A DNA stretch of 5,135 nt from an uncultured Saprospiraceae bacterium (GTDB lineage: Bacteria; Bacteroidota; Bacteroidia; Chitinophagales; Saprospiraceae). Positions within the stretch are counted from its first letter, which is position 1; each line of letters begins with the position of its first letter. The stretch lies in contig CAKZUM010000746.1 in NCBI GenBank assembly GCA_937921525.1, positions 1-5,135 on the forward strand, written 5' to 3'. Positions 1 to 5,097 of the stretch are shown here, piece after piece. A model generated the notes under the pieces. It saw only the letters and a program-made list of their open reading frames with translations. It made no database searches and was not told the origin of the DNA. A program made the translations under genes and the position numbers.

Positions 1-1262
1 ACCCATGCCGAACCAGTAGCACCACATGCTGCTGCCGTTACTTCTATCGCAAAATCTAAATTACTACCTGCACCTGTTACGGTAAACGTTTTTAGTTGCT
101 CGCAACCGTTCGCATCAACAATCTTAATATTATAAGTGCCCGGTTGTATATCCGTGATTTGGAAACTACTGTTATTTACCCAGTATTCTTTGTCTACTCC
201 TTCGCCCCAAATATGCACCTTATAAGATGGTACACCATTGGAAACAGTCACCCATGCCGAACCTGTAGCACCACATGCTGCTGCCGTTACTTCTATCGCA
301 AAATCTAAATTACTACCTGCGCCTGTTACGGTAAACGTTTTTAATTGCTCACAGCCATTTGCATCAACAATCTTGATATTATAAGTGCCCGGTTGTATAT
401 CCGAAATCTGGAAACTATTACTATTCACCCAGTAGTCTTTATCTACATTGTTATCGCCCCAAATATGCACTTTATAAGATGGTGCACCATTGGAAACAGT
501 CACCCATGCCGAACCAGTAGCACCACATGCTGCTGCCGTTACTTCTATCGCAAAATCTAAATTACTACCTGCACCTGTTACGGTAAACGTTTTTAGTTGC
601 TCGCAACCGTTCGCATCAACAATCTTAATATTATAAGTGCCTGGTTGTATATCCGTGATTTGGAAACTACTATTATTTACCCAGTATTCTTTGTCTACTC
701 CTTCGCCCCAAATATGTAACTTATAAGATGGTGCGCCATTTGTTACCGTCACCCATGCTGAACCAGTAGCACCACATGCTGCTGCTGAAACTTCCACAGC
801 GAAATCCATGTCACCTGCTGTACTAGTAACAGTAAAGGTCTGCAATTGCTCACAGCCGTTCGCATCAAGAATCTTTAGATTGTACGTCCCTGGTTGAATA
901 TCTGTAATTTGAAAACTACTGTTATTCACCCAATATTCCTTATCTACATCGTTATCCCCCCATATATGTAACTTATATGACGGGTCTCCATTCAATACCG
1001 TTACCCAAGCTGATCCAAGGGAACTACAAGATGCTTGCGTTACTTCCAAAGTAAAATCTAGGTTAGCAACTGTAAATTGTTCCACAACTTCACAACCTTT
1101 GCTATCTGTTATAACAAGGCTATAAATCCCTGGTGTCAAGTCTATAAGGTTGAAATTATTAACAACAATCCAGTCTTCTAAAACTAGATTTGTTAAAGTG
1201 GTATCACTATAAAGTGATATTTCATAGGTTGGGGTACCATTTGCAATTAGAACGTTAGCAGT
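1..1262 (-). repeat. Tandem 249/252-bp coding repeat (five units plus a partial sixth)
   Basis: In protein order the units occupy 1262-1014 (83 residues, the most divergent), 1013-762 (84), 761-513 (83), 512-261 (84), 260-12 (83), and the start of the next at 11-1. The 84-residue units carry a DN-V loop after the WG; the 83-residue units 3 and 5 carry EGV instead. Units 3 and 5 are more alike than either is to unit 4: by eye they are identical over 140 bp (1-140 against 502-641), with about ten mismatches over the full 249 bp. This indicates a higher-order 501-bp dimer. Divergence rises toward the N-terminal end, as expected when recent amplification occurs in the middle of the array. Confidence 0.9.
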
Positions 1263-1493
1263 AGCTTTGCCCGTACAAACTGTTGCATGGGCAACAGTAA
1301 TTGCTGCGGTAAGCTCACAATCCTTTGCTGCATTTGTGTTAAATGCTATTGAATTATTGTACTCAATATCCCCTTCAAAAGTAGTGTGTTCAGTCTTTAT
1401 TAATTCTGAAATTCTATTATTCCCATTCATAGAAAAGGGGAGCATAGAAATTAATAAAGAAAATAAAACAAGAAACAGTATAGGTTTCTTCAT
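1..1493 (-). CDS. SprB-like repeat surface protein, 5' part (incomplete at left edge)
   Basis: This frame is open from an ATG at 1493 to the window edge (497 codons, no stop), so the C-terminus is missing. The N-terminus MKKPILFLVLFSLLISM is a Sec signal peptide: a Lys pair, then a hydrophobic core, with cleavage probably near residues 20-25. A linker to about residue 77 follows. Five full repeats of 83 or 84 residues then begin at residues 78, 161, 245, 328 and 412, and a sixth begins at 495. Each has a TVSNG-PSY strand, a conserved Trp, DIQPGTYNIKI, VDANGCEQ and a second Cys in AACGATG. This matches the SprB repeat pattern of Bacteroidota gliding adhesins and other large surface proteins. 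Such proteins are usually exported by the type IX system through a C-terminal signal, which lies outside the window. Adhesion or matrix function is inferred. No Shine-Dalgarno is visible upstream; the sequence there is A/T-rich, as is common in this phylum. Confidence 0.87.
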   Translation of the reverse strand, partial: MKKPILFLVLFSLLISMLPFSMNGNNRISELIKTEHTTFEGDIEYNNSIAFNTNAAKDCELTAAITVAHATVCTGKATANVLIANGTPTYEISLYSDTTLTNLVLEDWIVVNNFNLIDLTPGIYSLVITDSKGCEVVEQFTVANLDFTLEVTQASCSSLGSAWVTVLNGDPSYKLHIWGDNDVDKEYWVNNSSFQITDIQPGTYNLKILDANGCEQLQTFTVTSTAGDMDFAVEVSAAACGATGSAWVTVTNGAPSYKLHIWGEGVDKEYWVNNSSFQITDIQPGTYNIKIVDANGCEQLKTFTVTGAGSNLDFAIEVTAAACGATGSAWVTVSNGAPSYKVHIWGDNNVDKDYWVNSNSFQISDIQPGTYNIKIVDANGCEQLKTFTVTGAGSNLDFAIEVTAAACGATGSAWVTVSNGVPSYKVHIWGEGVDKEYWVNNSSFQITDIQPGTYNIKIVDANGCEQLKTFTVTGAGSNLDFAIEVTAAACGATGSAW

Positions 1494-1616
1494 GTTCGTA
1501 AAATGTTTGATTGAGAAAAATATCATTATCTTTAAGTGTTTTGTCGGATAATAGCATACCCTCAAAAATCACTTAAAAAAAAAATTATATCTTCTAAAAG
1601 TGAAACCATTGAGCTA

Positions 1617-1644
1617 GTGTTTGTTTTTGATCAAAAACAAACAC
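1617..1644. promoter_or_regulatory. Perfect 28-bp palindrome, candidate operator
   Basis: The half-site GTGTTTGTTTTTGA is followed directly by its exact reverse complement, centred on TGATCA between 1630 and 1631, with no spacer. It lies 124 bp upstream of the repeat-protein start and about 425 bp upstream of the sigma-factor start. No gene ends next to it, so a terminator role is unlikely even though six A residues follow on the plus strand. A dimeric regulator site is the simplest reading. A cruciform or an RNA hairpin in a long 5' leader of the minus-strand gene is also possible. The palindrome is seen directly; the function is inferred. Confidence 0.45.
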
Positions 1645-1701
1645 AAAAAAGGGTTACCTTTAATGTGATATTTAAAAAAAATATGGACAGTATTAGACTA
1701 G

Positions 1702-1723
1702 TTTAAGTCTCGAAAAACTTAAA
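1702..1723. other. Small hairpin
   Basis: TTTAAGT (1702-1708) and ACTTAAA (1717-1723) form a perfect 7-bp stem around an 8-base loop. The stem has only one G/C pair, so it would be weak. An overlapping alternative pairs AGACT with AGTCT just upstream. No function can be assigned. Confidence 0.3.
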
Positions 1724-1735
1724 TATCTTGATTAG

Positions 1736-1763
1736 ATCTACATTAAATGTAGATTACTTTTTT
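1736..1763 (+). other. Hairpin followed by six T (terminator-like, no gene upstream)
   Basis: ATCTACAT (1736-1743) and ATGTAGAT (1747-1754) pair perfectly around a TAA loop, and TAC plus six T residues follow to 1763. The shape resembles a weak intrinsic terminator on the plus strand, but no plus-strand gene ends upstream. It could block readthrough or lie in the untranslated leader of the sigma-factor transcript. Low GC makes the structure marginal. Confidence 0.3.
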
Positions 1764-2068
1764 ATGGAGTAAGAAATGTTTTTATAGTAAAAGACTTGAT
1801 CGGAATTTTGGGAAAGGATATTAATTTGCTTAAAATTCTCTAAGAAAAAATTTGTGTATATGGTAGGTAATAGAATAAAGCAAATATAAGTTAATCTACA
1901 ATCAAATGAAACTATTACTATCTTATATTCTGTAATATTTAATAATTTAACAATTACATATTCTTTTAAATAAAATCATAATTTTCTGTTAATCAGCATA
2001 TTAAACATTGTTATCACTCTAATCATATTAACAAAAATGGGAATGTTAAATTTTAGCTAAAATCAAGA

Positions 2069-2635
2069 ATGCTACGAATATCAAAACAAGACAAACAAAA
2101 TCTTACGGATCAAGAATTGATTCTACGATATAAAAAAGATGGGGAGATGCTGTATTTAGCACAGGTATACAAACGATATACTAGCCTTATTTATGGTGTT
2201 TGTTTAAAGTATTTAAAAAATAGCCAAGATGCGGAGGATGCCTATATGAGCGTGTTTGAAAAGTTAATAAAAAAAGTACGGGAACATGATATTACAAACT
2301 TCAAAAGTTGGCTGCATGTAGTCGTGAAAAATCATTGTTTAGAAATCCTTCGAAAACAGAAAAAAAGTTTAACAGTTTCTTATGACCAAGAGCTTATGCA
2401 AAATGAGCCTTTTGTGCATCCTTTTGAAGAATCCCCAACAGAAGAGTCAGAAAAGAAATTAAGTAATTGCTTGAAGCAACTAGAATTGCAACAGTTAGAA
2501 GCGATTCAATTATTTTATTATCAAAACAAATCCTACAAAGAAATAGCCGCCACAAAAAACCAGCCACTCGGAAAGATTAGATCTGCTATTCAGAATGGCC
2601 GCCGAAATCTTAAAATATGTATGGAAGGTTTATAA
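2069..2635 (+). CDS. ECF-type RNA polymerase sigma factor
   Basis: The 188-residue product is the usual size for an extracytoplasmic-function sigma factor. Region 2 spans about residues 29-97: a YKRYTSLIYGVCLKYLKN helix, then the acidic DAEDAYMSVFEKL segment (54-66) that contacts core polymerase and the -10 element, then FKSWLHVVVKNHCLEILRK. A linker rich in Glu and Pro (about 105-128) leads to region 4 (about 131-184), with the helix-turn-helix SYKEIAATKNQPLGKIRSAI and the basic tail NGRRNLK that should read the -35 element. There is no region 1 or 3 domain. The ATG at 2069 gives the normal ECF length; the upstream sequence is A/T-rich without a strong ribosome site. The next gene starts 12 bp after the stop and encodes a membrane protein with an anti-sigma-like N-terminus, its probable regulator. 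Its target genes are not evident from the window. Confidence 0.92.
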   Translation: MLRISKQDKQNLTDQELILRYKKDGEMLYLAQVYKRYTSLIYGVCLKYLKNSQDAEDAYMSVFEKLIKKVREHDITNFKSWLHVVVKNHCLEILRKQKKSLTVSYDQELMQNEPFVHPFEESPTEESEKKLSNCLKQLELQQLEAIQLFYYQNKSYKEIAATKNQPLGKIRSAIQNGRRNLKICMEGL

Positions 2636-2647
2636 AAAAAATAACGC

Positions 2648-3760
2648 ATGATGGAATTATTAAAAAAATGGCTGGATGGTTCCATTAATTGGAAAGAAGA
2701 AAAGCTATTAAGGAAGGAAGCCAAAAAAGATAGCTTTTTGGAAGATGCACTGACTGGCTTGGATACCTTGCCTAATGCAGATCATTCAGAAAGTATAAAA
2801 ATATTAGAGCAACGACTTCAAGAACGTATTAGTAAAAAGAAGAAACGAACAAGCTTTCCTGTAAGGGCAATCGCTGCGGCTGCTATTCTTTTATTATCGG
2901 TAGGTATTTGGTGGAATATACAAGATAACTTTAAGCCAGCGCCTATTGCAGAAAGGCAAACAAAATCCGTCTCCCCTACCGCTAGTCCATTACAAGAAAT
3001 TAACACAACGGAAAGTAAGGAGGAAGTATCCATTCCAAATACAGTAGCTGCCATTACCGACAACATAGCAGAAGAAAAGAAAACAGAAGAAAAGAAAACC
3101 TTACCTAAAGAATTTAAGACTCCACAAGAAAAAGAACCTTTGAATACATATACGGAAGATGTAGCTATCACACAAAAAGAGTTACCAAAAACTGTTTTGT
3201 CAAATGATCTACAAGAGGATGTGTCAACTATTACTAATACTCAGAAACCATTGGAAGTAGTTACAGAGGCTTCCAATATTACAATGGAAGTAGCCTCTTC
3301 CAAAGTTTTCTCAATAGAGGAAGAAAAAGAAGCTGATGGAGTTGTGCAAATGGAGGAAGTAATTGCTGCTAATGCAGCACCAACTGTTATGTCAGAGGAA
3401 CCAATGGATGTGACATCTACTCCTACGGACATGGGCGTAATTAGCGCAGTTGCTGAACGTGAAATGCCTGTGACAATGAAAAGAAGAGCAATTGAGACTC
3501 CTACGACTAAGGTATTTCCTGTTGGTGGAATGGAAGATTTTCTAATGTACCTTAAAGCTAATAAACGTTATCCTGAAACAACTAGTATAAAGGGTACTGT
3601 CTTTCTAGTTTTTTCACTTGAACAAGATGGAACGGTCAAGGATGTTGAAATAACGAAGAGTCTTCATCCTGACTATGACCAAGAAGCTATTCGATTATTG
3701 AAGGAAGGTCCTAAGTGGATTAGTCCTGCAAGTGTCGCTTACTGTGAAATATCTTTTTAG
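2648..3760 (+). CDS. Anti-sigma-like single-pass membrane protein with TonB C-terminal domain
   Basis: The 370-residue protein is encoded 12 bp after the sigma gene. Residues 1-60 form a short cytoplasmic helical domain with the pattern LLKKWLDGSINWKEEKLL and DSFLEDALTGL, common in Bacteroidota proteins paired with ECF sigma factors; there is no zinc-finger Cys/His set. KKKKR (63-67) precedes one transmembrane helix (about 71-90), giving cytoplasm-in, periplasm-out topology. Residues 92-288 are a low-complexity Glu/Thr/Ser/Pro-rich stretch typical of a periplasmic spacer. Residues 289-357 match the TonB C-terminal domain: FPVGGMEDFLMYL, NKRYP, KGTVFLVFSLEQDGTVKDVEI, DQEAIRLLKEGPKW. After GPKW (354-357) only 13 residues remain, and they lack the usual NG-containing turn, so the last strand looks shortened or replaced. 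The start could be either of the two adjacent ATGs (2648 or 2651). Likely role: holding the sigma factor and sensing or coupling to the envelope. An ordinary energy-transducing TonB is the alternative. Confidence 0.82.
   Translation: MMELLKKWLDGSINWKEEKLLRKEAKKDSFLEDALTGLDTLPNADHSESIKILEQRLQERISKKKKRTSFPVRAIAAAAILLLSVGIWWNIQDNFKPAPIAERQTKSVSPTASPLQEINTTESKEEVSIPNTVAAITDNIAEEKKTEEKKTLPKEFKTPQEKEPLNTYTEDVAITQKELPKTVLSNDLQEDVSTITNTQKPLEVVTEASNITMEVASSKVFSIEEEKEADGVVQMEEVIAANAAPTVMSEEPMDVTSTPTDMGVISAVAEREMPVTMKRRAIETPTTKVFPVGGMEDFLMYLKANKRYPETTSIKGTVFLVFSLEQDGTVKDVEITKSLHPDYDQEAIRLLKEGPKWISPASVAYCEISF
3071..3100 (+). repeat. 15-bp tandem duplication inside the anti-sigma/TonB gene
   Basis: GAAGAAAAGAAAACA at 3071-3085 is followed directly by the same sequence with one final-base change (C) at 3086-3100, encoding EEKKT twice (residues 142-151). 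It lies in the charged periplasmic spacer, where length variation is likely tolerated. It is a small in-frame slippage-type duplication. Confidence 0.75.
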
Positions 3761-3793
3761 ACATACTCTTAATCGGAAGACTTGTTCGTGGGG

Positions 3794-3824
3794 CTAATTT
3801 CAGTCTACATTCTTAAACAACTTC
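3794..3824 (-). repeat. 31-bp dispersed repeat, left end of a mobile element family (inverted copy)
   Basis: The reverse complement of this stretch begins GAAGTTGTTTAAGAATGTA and is identical, base for base over 31 bp, to 4970-5000. In this copy the element's outer end is at 3824 and its interior points left, toward the upstream gene. Beyond 31 bp the two copies diverge completely. The outer flank here is AGA (TCT on the element strand), not the TAT seen at the other copy. It is best read as a solo end left by a larger insertion element or a related MITE. Confidence 0.75.
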
Positions 3825-4032
3825 AGACTTAATTCTGAATAATTGTCGGAAAACAGATAAACTGTCTACTCTTTTTCATGTTATAAAAGCGTCTATAGCT
3901 ACATTCTTAGAGACCGTTAAACATTAAGAAAAGGTTGGATAGGAATAAAAAAAATGAAATAAATCATACATTTGCCCGTTTAAATAACCATTCATTAACC
4001 AATTATTAGACCTATAATGCCATTTTTGGTGG

Positions 4033-4040
4033 TATTTTTG
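4033..4040 (+). promoter_or_regulatory. Possible Bacteroidota -7 box (TATTTTTG)
   Basis: TATTTTTG matches the TAnnTTTG consensus of Bacteroidota primary-sigma promoters at all fixed positions. It would start transcription about 45-50 bases before the GTG at 4095. The usual upstream TTTG box at a spacing of 19-21 bp is absent, and in such A/T-rich DNA an isolated 8-mer match is weak evidence. Confidence 0.25.
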
Positions 4041-4094
4041 TATATTGATATAGATTAAGTTCCCGATTTAAGTATACTGTCCCATCTTGAAAAA

Positions 4095-4931
4095 GTGCTA
4101 TCAGACAATATACGAGAAAGAAAAACATTAACACTAACACTAAAATTCTCAGCTTTGTCTAACAATCTAGTAATCATTCCAACCTACAACGAGAAAGAAA
4201 ACATTACGGAAATTATACAAGCCGTATTTGACCTCCCTGTACCTTTTCATGTATTAATTGTAGATGATGGCTCCCCAGATGGAACGGGTCGAATCGTTAA
4301 GTCTATGATGGAAACTTATCCAGATTCGTTACATATCGTTGAGCGAAAAGGGAAGTTAGGTTTAGGTACTGCCTATATCAGAGGATTCAAATGGGCACTG
4401 AAAAGACGCTATGATTTTATCTGTGAAATGGATGCCGACTTTTCTCACAATCCTAAAGACTTAGTACGTTTAAGAGCAGCTTGCATCGACAAGAATATGG
4501 ATGTAGCAGTAGGCTCCAGATACGTGAAGGGTGGAAAATGTGTCAACTGGCCATGGGATAGATTGATATTATCTTATGGTGCATCTTGGTATGTAAAAAT
4601 GGTTACTTGGATGCCCATCAATGACCCAACAGCAGGCTTTGTCTGTTATAAACGGGAAGTGTTGGAAGCACTTGACTTAGATGCTATCCGATTTATCGGA
4701 TATGCTTTCCAAATAGAGATGAAATATGCTGCCCGTACCTTAGGATTTAAATTAACGGAGGTACCAATCACATTTACTGATAGAATAATAGGCATTTCAA
4801 AAATGTCAAAAGGTATTATAAAAGAAGCTATTTTTGGTGTACTAGATATGCGTTGGAAAAGCTTTTCTAATAGTTATTCTAGAAAAAAAAACCGCTTAAA
4901 GAGACAAAGGATGTTAGAAATGAATCACTAA
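4095..4931 (+). CDS. GT2 glycosyltransferase, polyprenol-phosphate mannosyltransferase type
   Basis: The 278-residue product resembles the catalytic-only (DPM1-like) polyprenyl-phosphate sugar transferases, which move mannose from GDP-mannose to a lipid phosphate on the inner face of the cytoplasmic membrane. Motifs in order: LVIIPTYNEKENI (25-37), VDDGSPDGTG (56-65), the metal-binding DAD (113-115) in EMDADFSHNP, VGSRYVKGG (139-147), PTAGF (178-182), GYAFQIEMKY (202-211) and FTDRIIGISKMS (227-238), the family signature near the C-terminus. There are no GtrA or transmembrane segments; the tail is basic (RKKNRLKRQR), which may aid membrane contact. No in-frame ATG precedes the catalytic motifs. 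The GTG at 4095 gives an unusual 20-residue extension, while the TTG at 4155 would give MSNNLVIIPTYNE and a 258-residue protein closer to the family. Donor and acceptor are inferred; glucose-transferring relatives are similar. Confidence 0.88.
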   Translation: MLSDNIRERKTLTLTLKFSALSNNLVIIPTYNEKENITEIIQAVFDLPVPFHVLIVDDGSPDGTGRIVKSMMETYPDSLHIVERKGKLGLGTAYIRGFKWALKRRYDFICEMDADFSHNPKDLVRLRAACIDKNMDVAVGSRYVKGGKCVNWPWDRLILSYGASWYVKMVTWMPINDPTAGFVCYKREVLEALDLDAIRFIGYAFQIEMKYAARTLGFKLTEVPITFTDRIIGISKMSKGIIKEAIFGVLDMRWKSFSNSYSRKKNRLKRQRMLEMNH

Positions 4932-4947
4932 ATAATCCTTAATACAA

Positions 4948-4966
4948 TACATTTTTAAACAACTTC
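4948..4966 (+). repeat. Extra copy of the element's right terminus (19 bp)
   Basis: TACATTTTTAAACAACTTC here is identical to 5114-5132, the right terminus of the adjacent 163-bp element. Both copies are followed by TAT; the identity covers 23 bp (4947-4969 and 5113-5135, 166 bp apart). No element body precedes it, because the mannosyltransferase gene ends only 16 bp upstream. It is therefore a solo end, perhaps left by an earlier copy. Confidence 0.75.
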
Positions 4967-4988
4967 TATGAAGTTGTTTAAGAATGTA
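4948..4988. terminator. Large inverted repeat just after the mannosyltransferase gene, possible terminator
   Basis: The arms 4948-4966 and 4970-4988 pair over 19 bp around a TAT loop, with one T-G wobble (4954 with 4982). It begins 16 bp after the stop codon. In RNA it would form a long, A/U-rich hairpin able to stop or stabilise the transcript, although no T-run follows the right arm. It also arises simply from two element ends meeting head to head, so a terminator role may be secondary. Confidence 0.4.
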
Positions 4989-5027
4989 GACTGAAATTAG
5001 TTGTAAGTGCTTGATTGCCAGGACACA

Positions 5028-5073
5028 GTCTTTTTAAATTTTCGTAGCCTTAGCTACGGGAATTTAAAAAGGC
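5028..5073. other. Long stable hairpin inside the MITE-like element
   Basis: The arms 5028-5048 and 5053-5073 pair over 21 bp around the loop CTTA. The core CGTAGC/GCTACG is perfect, and the outer AAATT tract pairs perfectly. Three U-G wobbles keep it pairable as RNA in the plus-strand direction. A weaker outer stem can join TTGATTGCCA (5011-5020) with TGGCGATCAA (5082-5091), giving a long rod. Confidence 0.7.
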
Positions 5074-5074
5074 G

Positions 5075-5097
5075 AAGTCATTGGCGATCAATGACTT
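5075..5097. other. Perfect 9-bp hairpin, alternative fold
   Basis: AAGTCATTG (5075-5083) pairs exactly with CAATGACTT (5089-5097) around the loop GCGAT. This fold competes with the outer stem that pairs 5011-5020 with 5082-5091, so the element's right half can adopt either of two exclusive structures. Confidence 0.55.

Larger units (their letters stand above)
1494..2068. other. Divergent AT-rich intergenic region (575 bp)
   Basis: This region lies between the divergent starts of the repeat protein and the sigma factor gene, so it should hold both promoters. No convincing ORF is present on either strand. It contains a perfect palindrome (1617-1644) and two short hairpins (1702-1723, 1736-1754), listed separately. 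The nearest match to the Bacteroidota -7 consensus TAnnTTTG for the minus-strand gene is GATTTTTG (complement of 1563-1570). It is 7/8 and has no matching TTTG at the expected upstream distance, so I do not call it a promoter. Nothing recognisable was seen from about 1860 to 2068 beyond A/T-rich sequence. Confidence 0.6.
3761..4094. other. Intergenic region with a repeat end (334 bp)
   Basis: No convincing ORF lies here. From left to right it holds sequence possibly derived from an insertion element (3761-3793), the 31-bp inverted-repeat copy (3794-3824), a weak hairpin (TTCAGA 3822-3827 with TCTGAA 3834-3839), plain A/T-rich sequence, and a possible promoter box at 4033-4040. No strong terminator for the sigma/TonB operon was found. 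Confidence 0.55.

Noticed and set aside
96..560. Two similar plus-strand ORFs of 70 and 71 residues (96-308 and 345-560)
   Set aside because: They are antisense to the SprB-like repeats. Their likeness to each other comes from the underlying tandem repeat, and their composition (Cys and Arg runs) is not protein-like.
1..1262. CRISPR-like or other non-coding array
   Set aside because: The period is 249/252 bp, always a multiple of three. The frame stays open, and the translation fits a known surface repeat.
1267..1551. Plus-strand ORF of 94 residues across the start of the repeat-protein gene
   Set aside because: It is antisense to the signal peptide and linker of a well-supported gene, and it has no domain or start signal.
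2818..3432. Minus-strand ORFs (2818-3171 and 3241-3432) inside the anti-sigma/TonB gene
   Set aside because: They are Ser/Val/Ala-rich shadows of the Glu/Thr-rich spacer on the coding strand, with no independent support.
3842..3880. Terminator for the sigma/TonB operon near ACAG...CTGT followed by CTTTTT
   Set aside because: The stem is only four base pairs and the T-run is interrupted, so it is too weak to call.
3794..5000. Composite transposon carrying the mannosyltransferase as cargo
   Set aside because: No transposase is seen, and the element ends point toward the gene with their interiors facing away, so the gene is not inside a single element. Inverted flanking copies alone do not show joint mobility.
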